64,000 nt of DNA from contig NZ_NWSV01000008.1 in the NCBI RefSeq assembly GCF_002531935.1, positions 124,001 through 188,000 of the forward strand. The letters are read 5' to 3'. Positions 36,298 to 44,917 of the stretch are shown in pieces; position 1 is the stretch's first letter; every line of letters starts with the position of its first letter. This DNA comes from Rhizobium chutanense. GTDB taxonomy: Bacteria > Pseudomonadota > Alphaproteobacteria > Rhizobiales > Rhizobiaceae. Position numbers and translations under genes: made by a program. Below the pieces are notes generated by a model that worked only from the letters and a program-made list of their open reading frames with translations, ran no database searches and was not told the DNA's origin.

Positions 36298-37004
36298 TGA
36301 TGCGTTTGATCGTCTTCCTCTTCGTCATCGGCATCGGCATCGGCCTTGCCATGCTGATCGTCAACAATGACAGCGGGCGCATCCTCGGCCTGCAGAGCGA
36401 TGATTTCGGCCGCGTCGTCTATCTCATGCCGATCGCATTGATGCTGTCGGCCGGCATTTGGACAAGCCGGCGCAGCCTCAGTGAAACGATGCGCCAGATG
36501 ATGATATGGCTGGTCCTCATCCTGGCACTTGCCACCACCTATCTCTATCGCCAGGAAGCGCTTGCCGTCGGCAACCGGCTGCTTGCCGGCCTTGTGCCCG
36601 GTCACGCGGTCGTCGTCACGACAAGCGAGGGCGGCCAGGAAATTATCCTGCACAAGCTGCTGAACGGCCATTTCGAGGCCGATGTCGCTGTCAACGGCCA
36701 AACGATCGAGATGCTCGTCGATACCGGCGCCAGCATGGTGGCGCTCTCGCGCGAAGATGCCGAGCGGATCGGCATCGACCTTACCCGCCTCACCTATTCC
36801 ATGACCGTCATGACCGCCAACGGCCGCGGCCGCGCGGCACCCGTCACCCTCGACCAGGTGGCGATCGGCCCGATCGTCCGCAACAATGTTGCAGCCAGCG
36901 TCGCCGAGGACGGCCGGCTCGACCAGAGCCTGCTCGGCATGAGCTTCCTGGAAACGCTGGGCTCGCTGCAGATGCAGACCGACGAATTGCGTATGCGGGA
37001 TTGA
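36297..37004 (+). CDS. Membrane-anchored retropepsin-like aspartic protease (TIGR02281 type)
   Basis: 235 residues from ATG 36297. Three hydrophobic helices in the first 95 residues (about 3-22, 43-57, 68-85) anchor it; residues 110-230 form a clan AA single-lobed aspartic protease with the catalytic motif MLVDTGASMVALS (Asp about 143) and LGMSFLETLGSLQM near the C-terminus. Such proteases act as dimers, probably in the periplasm. The start shares one base with the DUF1289 stop. Substrate unknown. Confidence 0.85.
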   Translation: MMRLIVFLFVIGIGIGLAMLIVNNDSGRILGLQSDDFGRVVYLMPIALMLSAGIWTSRRSLSETMRQMMIWLVLILALATTYLYRQEALAVGNRLLAGLVPGHAVVVTTSEGGQEIILHKLLNGHFEADVAVNGQTIEMLVDTGASMVALSREDAERIGIDLTRLTYSMTVMTANGRGRAAPVTLDQVAIGPIVRNNVAASVAEDGRLDQSLLGMSFLETLGSLQMQTDELRMRD

Positions 37005-37165
37005 GCCCGGCGCAGCTTTACGCCGGCATTCGGATCTGTCACCTTCACGCGCAACAACAAGACCACAAAGAGCAAAAAGAAACTCCTAGTCTGGTGGCAC
37101 CGCAGGTTCGACCGGCCTTCGCCTTCGGCGAGGCTTTGATCTATGGGTGCGACAGGAGTTTCGCG

Positions 37166-37603
37166 ATGCATTCACTCTGGCCGATCGTCATCGGCGGCAT
37201 TCTGCCCGCCCTGTTCTGGGGCATTACCGCCATCTTTCAGAAGCAGAGCGCGGTCGCCGCCACCGGTTCCGCCGTCTATCTGATCGCCTTCGGCGTCGCC
37301 TGCGCCCTCGTCGGCCTGGCCGCCGCGCTGATCTGGCGACCTGCCCCCTGGACCGCCGGGGGTCTCGGTTTTGCCGCCACAGCAGGCGCCTGCTTCGCCG
37401 CCGGCACCGGCCTCATCAGTTTCGCGCTCTCCGCCTACGGTGTCCCGGTCTCCAAACTCGCGCCGATCTGGAGCTGTAACGTGCTGGTGACGCTGGCAAT
37501 CGGCGCCGTCTTTCTCGGCGAAGCCTCCGAGCTTAACGTGATGAAGCTCGCCGCCGGCACCCTCCTCATCCTGTCGGGCGCCCTGCTCGTCAGCAGTGCC
37601 TGA
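37166..37603 (+). CDS. Small EamA/DMT-type membrane protein
   Basis: 145 residues from ATG 37166 with GACAGGAG 8 nt upstream. Five hydrophobic segments and the EamA-like features WGITAIFQKQSAVAATG and GVPVSKLAPIWSCNVLVTLAIGAVFLGE; it is half the length of a normal drug/metabolite transporter (10 TM), so it would need to dimerise. The in-frame sequence back to 36506 is the other frame of the protease gene. Substrate cannot be inferred. Confidence 0.8.
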   Translation: MHSLWPIVIGGILPALFWGITAIFQKQSAVAATGSAVYLIAFGVACALVGLAAALIWRPAPWTAGGLGFAATAGACFAAGTGLISFALSAYGVPVSKLAPIWSCNVLVTLAIGAVFLGEASELNVMKLAAGTLLILSGALLVSSA

Positions 37604-37719
37604 GGGGGATTGGCCCAATACAGACTGGCCCTTCGTCGCCAAAACGCTCCTGCATTGCAGCACGTTCTGCTTTGTTGATATCCTGCGTCGAGGCGCCTGC
37701 GCGCCCACCGGAGTTCGAG

Positions 37720-38637
37720 ATGAATCCACGACAATTGAAGACATTCCTTGCGGTCATCCGGCATGAAAATCTCACGCGCGCCGCTGCCGAGGTCAATCTC
37801 GCCCAGTCGAGCCTCAGCGATCAGATACAGGCGCTGGAAGACGAGCTTGGCACAGAACTCTTCCTCCGCTCCCGGCAGGGCGTTGCCCTGACAGCGGCAG
37901 GGGCGGCGCTGAAGACCTATGCGGAAGAAATCCTGGCGCTGAACGACGAGGCAAAAGGCGCCGTCCGTGCCGCCGCCGGCAACGTCGAACAGTCCGTCAG
38001 CGTGGGCACCCTCGAAACCATCGCCGCCGAAAGGCTGGCGCCGTGGCTGTCGCTCTTTGGCAAGCAGAACCCGGGTCTTGGCCTGAAGCTCAAGATCGGC
38101 GGCAGCGGCGAATTACTTACTCAGTTGCATGAGGGCTCGATCGACGTTGCCTTCACCTTCGATCGCGGGCAGCGGGATGAGCGCTTCGCCATGCGCCGAG
38201 TCTCCAGCGAGCCACTGGTACTGATCACCAGCCGCAATGCGCGCGCCCTGCCACACGAAAGCCTCGCGGCATTGAGCACTGCGCCCTTCATCGCCACCGA
38301 ATCCGGCTGCGTTTACCGCCACTTGTTTGAGACCGCCTTTGCCGAGGCGGGTGTGCCCGCACCGACTATCGTTACGGAAGTCGACAGCATCGCGACGATC
38401 ATCCGGCTCGTTGCCTCAGGCGCCGGTTGCGGGCTGGTCCCTGGTCTTGCGGTCGGGGCGGCACGCGGTGATGTCATCGAGCTGCCATGGCCGGGTGAAC
38501 CACCCATCGCCACGCTGGTGATGATGTGGCGGCGCCGGCGCGTGCAGCCGCCGGCGCTCGCCCTCATGCTGCAATCGGCAAGCAAGCACTTCTCGCCGAT
38601 CAGACCAGACGATGCCCGCCTTCGACATGCAGGATAG
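37720..38637 (+). CDS. LysR-family transcriptional regulator
   Basis: 305 residues from ATG 37720 (MNPRQLKTFLAVIRHENLTRAAAEVNLAQSSLSDQ is the HTH, split over residues 1-35), with the effector domain following (VSVGTLETIAAERLAPWL). GAGTTCGAG lies before the ATG. It is in the same direction as the DMT gene and convergent with the SDR gene, with a 38-bp overlap of the two 3' ends. The target may be the SDR. Confidence 0.88.
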   Translation: MNPRQLKTFLAVIRHENLTRAAAEVNLAQSSLSDQIQALEDELGTELFLRSRQGVALTAAGAALKTYAEEILALNDEAKGAVRAAAGNVEQSVSVGTLETIAAERLAPWLSLFGKQNPGLGLKLKIGGSGELLTQLHEGSIDVAFTFDRGQRDERFAMRRVSSEPLVLITSRNARALPHESLAALSTAPFIATESGCVYRHLFETAFAEAGVPAPTIVTEVDSIATIIRLVASGAGCGLVPGLAVGAARGDVIELPWPGEPPIATLVMMWRRRRVQPPALALMLQSASKHFSPIRPDDARLRHAG

Positions 38638-39337
38638 TACCGGTGGTGAAGCCGTTACCGATCAGGAAGCGGATCGCATCGGCGATGTCTTCGGGCTGGC
38701 CGACGCGCCCTGCCAGCAGGCGCTGCGCCATCGCCTCCAGCGTCGCCTGCCTGGCGTCTCCGGCAACGAAGTTCCAGATTGGTGTATCCACCCAACCCGG
38801 CGATACAGCATTGATGCGGATCGGCGCCAGTTCGACGGCAAGCGCCCTGACCAGGCCTTCGAGGGCCGCATTGACGGCAGCGACCACCGATCCGCGTGCC
38901 GCCGGCCGATAGGCCGCGACACCCGAGGTAAAGGTGATCGATCCTGATGGCGGCAGACGGGCCGCGCCATATTTCGCCAGCAGCAGCGGCCCGTAGAACT
39001 TGCTCTCGACCACCCGTTGCGCCGCCGCAAGTTCGATCGACGGCAGGAACTGGTAGGCTCCTTCGATATCGGCGGCCGTGCTGACGATATGGTCGACCGA
39101 CCCGCTCTTTCGAAACAGCGCCGCGACCTCTTCCTCCCGCGCTATATCCACGACATGTGTTACAAGCTTCGAATGCCCGCCAAGGTGACGGCACGCCGCA
39201 GCAAGCCTGTCTTCGCTGCGTCCCGCAATCGTCACCGACGCCCCCTCCTCAAGCAGGCGCATGGCAAGCGCCAGCCCCATGCCGGAGCTGCCGCCGACGA
39301 TTATCACCTTCGCACCTTCGATCCCGATACCAGTCAT
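38600..39337 (-). CDS. SDR-family protein lacking the canonical Tyr-x3-Lys
   Basis: 245 residues from ATG 39337 (AAGGAGAAG 5 nt upstream). Rossmann motif VIIVGGSSGMGLALAMRL and the downstream VNAVSPGWVDTP-type segment (here INAVSPGWVDTPIWNF) are classical SDR features. The active site is not: after the Ser of SITFTSGVAAYRPAARG the expected YxxxK is replaced by VAAVN in GSVVAAVNAALEGLV. It belongs to a known divergent subset of SDRs of unclear activity. Its 3' end overlaps the LysR gene by 38 bp. Confidence 0.85.
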   Translation of the reverse strand: MTGIGIEGAKVIIVGGSSGMGLALAMRLLEEGASVTIAGRSEDRLAAACRHLGGHSKLVTHVVDIAREEEVAALFRKSGSVDHIVSTAADIEGAYQFLPSIELAAAQRVVESKFYGPLLLAKYGAARLPPSGSITFTSGVAAYRPAARGSVVAAVNAALEGLVRALAVELAPIRINAVSPGWVDTPIWNFVAGDARQATLEAMAQRLLAGRVGQPEDIADAIRFLIGNGFTTGTILHVEGGHRLV

Positions 39338-39445
39338 CTCGCTTCTCCTTTTGGCTGGGAGAGCAGATGCCTTGGACCGAAGCGGAAGAAAAACGGAAGA
39401 AATCGATAGCATCATCGGATTTTCCGATGATGCTATTTGGAGCGA

Positions 39446-40207
39446 TCAGTTGCGCAGCCGATAACCGGTCTTGAAGATCCAGCCGAGCGTTCCAAGGCAT
39501 ACGCCCAAGAACACCGCAATCATCGCCAGGCTGATCGCCGGATTGACGTCGGCGATCCCGTAGAAACTCCAACGGAAGCCGCTGACGAGATAGAGCACCG
39601 GATTGAGGTGGCTGACCGCCTGCCAGAAAGGCGGCAGCATGTTGACCGAATAGAAGCTGCCGCCGAGGAAGGTCAGCGGCGGCACGACCAGCATCGGAAT
39701 GAGGTTCAGCTGTTCGAAATTGCCGGCCCAGATGCCGATCATGAAGCCGAACAGGCTGAAGGTGATCGCCGTCAGCAGGAAGAACAGGATCATCATGAAA
39801 GGATGCTCGATCCTGACATCGACAAAGAAATTGGCGGTGAGAAGGATGATGAAGCCGATGATCATGCCCTTGGTCGCCGCTGCCCCGACATAACCGATCA
39901 GGATTTCGGCCATCGCCACCGGCGCGGAAAGCACTTCGTAGATCGTGCCGGTGAATTTCGGGAAATAAATGCCGAAGGAGCCGTTGCTGATGCACTGGCC
40001 GAGCAGCGTCAGCATGATCAGGCCGGGCGTGATGAAAGCGCCGTAAGAGACCCCCTCCACCTCCTGGATGCGCGAACCGATCGCGGCACCGAAAACGATG
40101 AAATAGAGCGATGTCGAGATGACGGGCGAGATGACACTCTGCAGCAGCGTACGGCGCGTGCGGGCCATCTCGAAAAAATAGATGGATTTGATCGCTTCGA
40201 CGTTCAT
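39446..40207 (-). CDS. ABC-2 type transporter permease
   Basis: 253 residues with six hydrophobic helices and the ABC-2 membrane-protein pattern: [46 protein letters not shown] and the C-terminal [23 protein letters not shown] that is typical of NodJ/YadH-like exporters. The start overlaps the ATPase stop by 4 bp. With that ATPase it forms an export system for a lipid, polysaccharide or drug-like substrate. Confidence 0.9.
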   Translation of the reverse strand: MNVEAIKSIYFFEMARTRRTLLQSVISPVISTSLYFIVFGAAIGSRIQEVEGVSYGAFITPGLIMLTLLGQCISNGSFGIYFPKFTGTIYEVLSAPVAMAEILIGYVGAAATKGMIIGFIILLTANFFVDVRIEHPFMMILFFLLTAITFSLFGFMIGIWAGNFEQLNLIPMLVVPPLTFLGGSFYSVNMLPPFWQAVSHLNPVLYLVSGFRWSFYGIADVNPAISLAMIAVFLGVCLGTLGWIFKTGYRLRN

Positions 40208-41130
40208 TTACCCGCCCCCACCAGCGCGACGAAGATGTCTTCGAGCGAACTCTGCCGCGTCGAGAGATCCTTGAAATGGATGTTGTTCTCACCGAGGCGG
40301 GTCAGGAGTGCCGCGATGCTCTCTTGCTCGTTGTCGGCGTCGAAATCATAGGTCAGCCGGCTGCCGTCCGCTTCCAGCGTCAGTCCGTTGCCGGCAAAAC
40401 AATCCGGAAGCCGCTCGAGCGGTTCGGCGAGATCGAGAATGAGCTGCTTGCGGCCGAGCTTGGCCATCAGCGCCGCCTTGTCTTCGACAAGCAGCAATTG
40501 CCCGCCATTGATGACGCCGACGCGATCGGCGATCTCCTCGGCTTCTTCGATATAGTGGGTGGTCAGGATGATGGTGACGCCCGAGGCCCGGAGCTCCTGA
40601 ACGACATGCCACATGTCCTTGCGCAGCGTCACGTCGACGCCGGCGGTGGGTTCGTCGAGGAAAAGAATGTCTGGCTCATGGGACAGCGCCTTGGCGATCA
40701 GCACCCGCCGTTTCATGCCGCCGGAAAGCTGGCGCAGCATATTGTCCTTCTTGTCCCAGAGCGAAAGTGCGCGCAGCACCTTCTCGATATGGGCCGGGTT
40801 GGCCTTCTTGCCGTGCAGCCCGCGCGAAAAACTCACTGTATTGAACACCGTCTCGAACTGATCGGTGGTCAGTTCCTGCGGCACCAGCCCGATCATCCCG
40901 CGCGTGGCGCGAAAATCCTTGACGACGTCGTGGCCTGCGACCAGCACCTGGCCGCCGCTCGGATTGGCGATACCGCAGATGATCGAGATCAGCGTGGTCT
41001 TGCCCGCGCCGTTCGGCCCGAGCAGCGCCAGGATCTCGCCCTTTTCGACGTCGAGGGTGATGCCTTTCAGGGCCTCGAACCCATTGGCGTAGGTCTTGGT
41101 GAGGTTCTGAACGGAAATGATGGGGGCCAT
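40204..41130 (-). CDS. ABC-2 type transporter ATP-binding protein
   Basis: 308 residues from ATG 41130. Walker [18 protein letters not shown] (about 37-53), signature [18 protein letters not shown], Walker [15 protein letters not shown], and a C-terminal extension of about 80 residues as in YadG/NodI-type ATPases. An extended minus-strand -10 like CTATAT lies at 41170-41175, 40 bp before the start, a plausible promoter. Coupled to the permease by a 4-bp overlap. Confidence 0.9.
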   Translation of the reverse strand: MAPIISVQNLTKTYANGFEALKGITLDVEKGEILALLGPNGAGKTTLISIICGIANPSGGQVLVAGHDVVKDFRATRGMIGLVPQELTTDQFETVFNTVSFSRGLHGKKANPAHIEKVLRALSLWDKKDNMLRQLSGGMKRRVLIAKALSHEPDILFLDEPTAGVDVTLRKDMWHVVQELRASGVTIILTTHYIEEAEEIADRVGVINGGQLLLVEDKAALMAKLGRKQLILDLAEPLERLPDCFAGNGLTLEADGSRLTYDFDADNEQESIAALLTRLGENNIHFKDLSTRQSSLEDIFVALVGAGK

Positions 41131-41526
41131 GCGGAACTCTTGCGGATTCTCGGAAGTATTTCGGCCGCTATATAGTTCGTCCGTGTCGCTTTGACATCCT
41201 TCGGGAACGTGAACACTGCATTCACACAGCACCAACACCGTCACCAACGACTACGAAGTCACCGCACCGTGATGTCGCCGCGGCCGGTCCTGCTTCGAAA
41301 AGAAAGTTATGGCCGGTTTGGAATGTCATCATCCGGTGATGTTCATCCCCGATAAGAGAGCCGAGGCAAGCAGCGGCATCCGCCCGCCGCCCACTTCTTT
41401 GCGGAGCCGTCTTCCCGGCGTTCTCGTTGCGCCCTTTTCCGCTGCCTCGGCATGTAGTGAAAGTTATTGTCAGTCACCAAGTGCTTGGAACCGGCCAGTA
41501 TCCCCTGTTCAGCCGCGTTCGTCTTA

Positions 41527-41555
41527 GCCGGCCTCTGCGCCGGCTTTCTTTTTAT
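41527..41555 (+). terminator. Orphan intrinsic terminator (possible small RNA end)
   Basis: AGCCGGC (41527-41533), a 6-nt loop and GCCGGCT (41540-41546) followed by TTCTTTTTAT. It points along the plus strand, but no plus-strand gene precedes it for 2.8 kb (both flanking genes are on the minus strand), so it may end a small RNA transcribed from within 41,200-41,520. Confidence 0.55.
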
Positions 41556-41595
41556 AGCTGGGAGCGTCAGGACGGGCATCCCAACACGGTGGCCG

Positions 41596-41766
41596 CCCTC
41601 GTCCTTCGAGGCCCCTGCGGGGCACCTCAGGATGAGGTCGGAGAGAGGGCGACGTTTGGCTCAACAGCAAGCGCGACGAGGCGGATGGATAACCACCCAC
41701 GGCACAGCGATCAGCCCTCATCCTGAGGCGCGGAGGCCAAGGGCCGGAGCCTCGAAGGACGAGGGC
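41596..41766. repeat. Inverted pair of dispersed palindromic repeats
   Basis: Left copy 41,596-41,637 begins CCCTCGTCCTTCGAGGC and ends CCTCAGGATGAGG; right copy 41,715-41,766 is its inverse (CCTCATCCTGAGG to GCCTCGAAGGACGAGGG). Repeats of this CTCATCCTGAGG/CCTCGAAGGA type are widespread in Rhizobiales intergenic regions. They flank an 80-bp non-coding spacer and lie just past the GH43 stop. Confidence 0.75.
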
Positions 41767-41783
41767 GGGTGGTCAGGTACCCC

Positions 41784-43397
41784 TCACAACTCGTCATAAA
41801 CAAACCAGTCGAAATCCGCGACCTTCGCCCAACCCGACGTATCAAACGCAAACACGCCGGCGAAGGCGCCGGTGAAGGAGCCGTGTTCGCCGCGCCCGCC
41901 CTCGTCGGAAATCACGCCGGCGTCGAGAACCGGGCCGATCGGCTGCCAGGCGCCCTTGCCTTCCGTCTGCCAGAAGAATTGCAGGTCGTTTTCGCGAATT
42001 TCCATGGCGATCTGCACGCGGCCCTCGGCGGGGATGGCGACGCCGCTTTCGGCGGGGAAGCTCAGACGTCCGTTCGGATAGTCGCCGTTGCAGGAAAGGA
42101 TCGTGACGCAGCGACCGAGCGTTTCGTGCAGCGTCACGGCGACGCCGTGGAACTTGTGACGATTGTAATAATGCGTCAGCCCGGCGACCTGCTGATAGGT
42201 GTCGGGCGCGAATTCGACCACGGTCTCGGCGCGGAAGCTGTGATGCTCCTGTCGGCGGGCGACCAGCGACTGCTCGAACCAGGAACCGATACTTTCGCGC
42301 GCAATCAGACGCAGATGGCCGGGACGATCCGTCAGGTTGAAGATGCGCGCGGGTTCGGGCGTGCGCAGCCACTGGAAATCGGCCGGCAATGTCGCGCCAT
42401 CGAAGCTGTATTCACTGCGCATCGGCTTTTCCACTGGCACAGCACCAAAGAGGCCCGGCACATCGACATCGGGCACTGAGGTGCCGTTTTCGAGATAGAG
42501 CCAGTCATCACCGCGCCAGACGCATTTCTGCAAGGATGTCTCGCGCCCCAGCGTACAGCGCCGCTTCGGCGGCAGCGGCCGGCCGCAGAGATGGGTATGA
42601 TAGGCCTCGCCATCGGGCGTTTCGACATATTGGCCATGCCCCGCCCGCTGCAGCACCGCACCGGGATGATCCTTGGAGGTGATGAGGTGCATGTTCGGAT
42701 GCATCTCATAAGGCCCTTCGATGCGGGGTGAGCGGGCCATGGTGACGGCGTGGTCGTAGCCGGTACCGCCCTCGGCGGTCGTCAGATAATACCAGCCGTT
42801 GCGCTTGAAGAGATGCGGCCCCTCGACGAGGCCGAGCGGACTGCCGGCGAAGATATTGCGGATCGGGCCCTTCAGCGCCTTCGTTGCCGGGTCCCATTCC
42901 TGCAGCAGGATGCCGTCGAAAGCAGGCGATTTCGGCGAGCCGCCATAGCTCTCGGTGCGGTGGTTCCACTGCATGTTGACGAACCATTTGCGGCCGTCGT
43001 CATCGTGGAAGAGCGACGGATCGAAGCCGGAGGAATTGACATAGACGGGATCCGACCATTCGGCCTCGATCGAGGGCGCGGTGACGATGTAGTTCGGCGC
43101 GTCCTTGAAACTGCCGTCGAAACGCTTGACGTCGGTATAAACGAGCCAGAACTGCCCGTCGGCATAGGACAGGCATGGCGCCCAGATGCCGCAGCTGTCG
43201 GGATTGCCGCGCATATCGAGCTGCGATCGGCGCTCCAGCGGCCGGCGCACCAGCGTCCAGTTCACCAGATCGCGGGAATGGTGGATCTGCACGCCGGGAT
43301 ACCATTCGAAGGTCGAGGTGGCGATGTAATAGTCCGCGCCGACGCGGCAGATCGACGGATCGGGGTTGAACCCGGGCAGGATGGGATTGCGGATCAT
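41784..43397 (-). CDS. Glycoside hydrolase family 43 (xylosidase/arabinofuranosidase-like)
   Basis: 537 residues from ATG 43397, preceded by GGAGGAGG. The five-bladed propeller of GH43 is visible: general base Asp13 in GFNPDPSICRVG, Asp126 in GFDPSLFHDDDG and catalytic acid Glu192 in LVEGPHLFKRNGWYYL. The C-terminal 200 residues form a beta-sandwich (GH43_C2-like), as in beta-xylosidases of the XynB type. No signal peptide: it acts in the cytoplasm on imported oligosaccharides. It is the last gene of the LacI-linked sugar locus. Confidence 0.9.
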   Translation of the reverse strand: MIRNPILPGFNPDPSICRVGADYYIATSTFEWYPGVQIHHSRDLVNWTLVRRPLERRSQLDMRGNPDSCGIWAPCLSYADGQFWLVYTDVKRFDGSFKDAPNYIVTAPSIEAEWSDPVYVNSSGFDPSLFHDDDGRKWFVNMQWNHRTESYGGSPKSPAFDGILLQEWDPATKALKGPIRNIFAGSPLGLVEGPHLFKRNGWYYLTTAEGGTGYDHAVTMARSPRIEGPYEMHPNMHLITSKDHPGAVLQRAGHGQYVETPDGEAYHTHLCGRPLPPKRRCTLGRETSLQKCVWRGDDWLYLENGTSVPDVDVPGLFGAVPVEKPMRSEYSFDGATLPADFQWLRTPEPARIFNLTDRPGHLRLIARESIGSWFEQSLVARRQEHHSFRAETVVEFAPDTYQQVAGLTHYYNRHKFHGVAVTLHETLGRCVTILSCNGDYPNGRLSFPAESGVAIPAEGRVQIAMEIRENDLQFFWQTEGKGAWQPIGPVLDAGVISDEGGRGEHGSFTGAFAGVFAFDTSGWAKVADFDWFVYDEL

Positions 43398-43466
43398 GGA
43401 TGCGGCCTCCTCCAAGATTATAGTTGTGGTACGTACGTCAAAGCGGAGGGTCGCCCCACCGCTCCG

Positions 43467-43585
43467 CCCTCATTCCTGTGCTCGTCACAGGAATCCGGCC
43501 GCCGCGCGTCTGCGCGGCGAGAAGAGTCTTTTCAGCCCAAAGACTTGGGCTGGCTGGATCTCTGTGACGAGCACAGAGATGAGGG
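43467..43585. repeat. Mosaic palindromic repeat, GH43/aldo-keto gap
   Basis: Outer arms: CCCTCATTCCTGTGCTCGTC at 43,467 onward and, inverted with small changes, GACGAGCACAGAGATGAGGG ending at 43,585; each arm is itself a small palindrome (CTGTG..CACAG). Inside are two more stems, GCCGCGC/GCGCGGC near 43,501-43,519 and CAGCCCA/TGGGCTG near 43,533-43,552. The layout is that of a rhizobial intergenic mosaic element. Confidence 0.7.
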
Positions 43586-43628
43586 AGGGTGTGGCAGCGT
43601 GCTGCCTTAAACTCCGAGTCTGCCTTCC

Positions 43629-44660
43629 CTATTCCCGCTCCGCCGACTTCGCCCAGAGGTTGATGTCTGCCTCCTTGGCATAGACATCGATCTCTGCAAG
43701 CTCCTCAGCCGAGAATTCAAGGTTATCCAGCGCCTTGACGCAATCGACGATCTGCGACGAGCGGCTGGCGCCGATCAGTGCCGAGGTGACGCGGCCGCCG
43801 CGCAGCACCCAGGCAATCGCCATCTGGGCCAGGGTCTGCCCGCGCTTCTCGGCGATCCCGTTGAGCTTCCTGATATTGTCGATGATCGAGGGGCGGATGA
43901 AATCGCGCTTGAGGAAATGGTTCTGCGCCGCACGGCTGTCCTCGGGAATGCCGGCGAGATATTTGGTCGTCAGCATGCCCTGGGCAAGCGGCGAGAACAC
44001 GATCGACCCCATGCCGACATCGTCGAGCGTATCGAGCAGCTTGTCATCCTCCACCCAGCGGTTGAGCATGGAATAGCTCGGCTGATGGATCAGGCACGGC
44101 GTGCCGAGCGCCTTCAGAATCTTTGCAGCTTCGCGCGAGCGTTGCGAATTGTAGGAGGAGATGCCGACATAGAGCGCCCGGCCGGAGCGGACGATATGAT
44201 CGAGCGCGCTGCAAGTTTCCTCGAGCGGCGTTTCTGGGTCGAAGCGATGCGAATAGAAGATATCGACATAGTCGAGGCCCATGCGCTTCAAGCTTTGGTC
44301 GCAGGAGGCGATCAGGTACTTGCGGCTGCCCCACTCGCCATAAGGGCCTGGCCACATATCGTAGCCGGCTTTCGAGGAGATGATCAGTTCGTCGCGAAGC
44401 CCGGCAAACTCGGTGCGCAGGATCTCGCCGAAGGCCGTCTCTGCGCTGCCAGGAGGCGGACCGTAATTATTGGCGAGATCGAAATGGGTGATGCCGAGGT
44501 CGAAGGCCGTGCGGCACATGTCGATCTTGCGATCATGCGGCGTATCGCCGCCAAAATTGTGCCAGAGGCCGAGCGAGACGGCCGGCAGCTTCAAGCCGGA
44601 ACGGCCCGTGCGGTTATATTTCATTTTCGAATAGCGGTCTGCGGCGGGTTGCCAGCTCAT
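43629..44660 (-). CDS. Aldo/keto reductase, YghZ/MgrA-like
   Basis: 343 residues; AAGGAGAG lies 7 nt before the ATG. The family hallmark LGLWHNFGGDTPHDRKIDMCRTAFDLGITHFDLANNYGPPPG (residues about 31-72) and YSHRFDPETPLEE match the L-glyceraldehyde-3-phosphate reductase group (YghZ, MgrA, potassium-channel beta-subunit-like). Asp, Tyr, Lys (ISSKAGY) and His of the tetrad are present. In this locus a role in reducing sugar-derived aldehydes or keto sugars is likely. Confidence 0.9.
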   Translation of the reverse strand: MSWQPAADRYSKMKYNRTGRSGLKLPAVSLGLWHNFGGDTPHDRKIDMCRTAFDLGITHFDLANNYGPPPGSAETAFGEILRTEFAGLRDELIISSKAGYDMWPGPYGEWGSRKYLIASCDQSLKRMGLDYVDIFYSHRFDPETPLEETCSALDHIVRSGRALYVGISSYNSQRSREAAKILKALGTPCLIHQPSYSMLNRWVEDDKLLDTLDDVGMGSIVFSPLAQGMLTTKYLAGIPEDSRAAQNHFLKRDFIRPSIIDNIRKLNGIAEKRGQTLAQMAIAWVLRGGRVTSALIGASRSSQIVDCVKALDNLEFSAEELAEIDVYAKEADINLWAKSAERE

Positions 44661-44735
44661 GAAACTCTCCTTCGTACAATATCCACTTAATTGTCATGCG
44701 ACATAAGAGAACGCATGCTCATCCGCCTGCCGGCA

Positions 44736-44857
44736 CCTTCTCCCCGTAAACGGGGCGAAGGGGATATGCCGGACCCTCTCCGTCCCCCGCCAACCTTTCG
44801 CAGGGCACGTCCCCTCTCCCCGTCAGAACGGGGAGAGGGTTAGGGTGAGGGGCAACC
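44736..44857. repeat. CCTCTCCCCGT palindromic repeats
   Basis: Two related hairpins: CCTTCTCCCCGT (44736-44747) with ACGGGGCGAAGG (44750-44761), and CCCTCTCCCCGT (44812-44823) with ACGGGGAGAGGG (44828-44839), the second followed by TTAGGGTGAGGGGCA. This is a widespread rhizobial dispersed repeat. It fills the 257-bp gap between the aldo/keto reductase and the dehydrogenase gene. Confidence 0.75.
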
Positions 44858-44917
44858 ATTGGCGCAAACCAGACAGCATCGGCACAAGGCTGAGGATGAC
44901 GATCTAAAGAGATCCTA

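Larger units (their letters stand above)
41131..41783. other. Long intergenic region with orphan terminator and palindromic repeats
   Basis: 653 bp between the ABC exporter start and the GH43 stop. It holds the exporter promoter (CTATAT on the minus strand at 41175-41170), a plus-strand intrinsic terminator near 41,527 that belongs to no gene, and a pair of inverted dispersed repeats at 41,596-41,766. No protein reading with an RBS and family sense was found. Confidence 0.5.
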
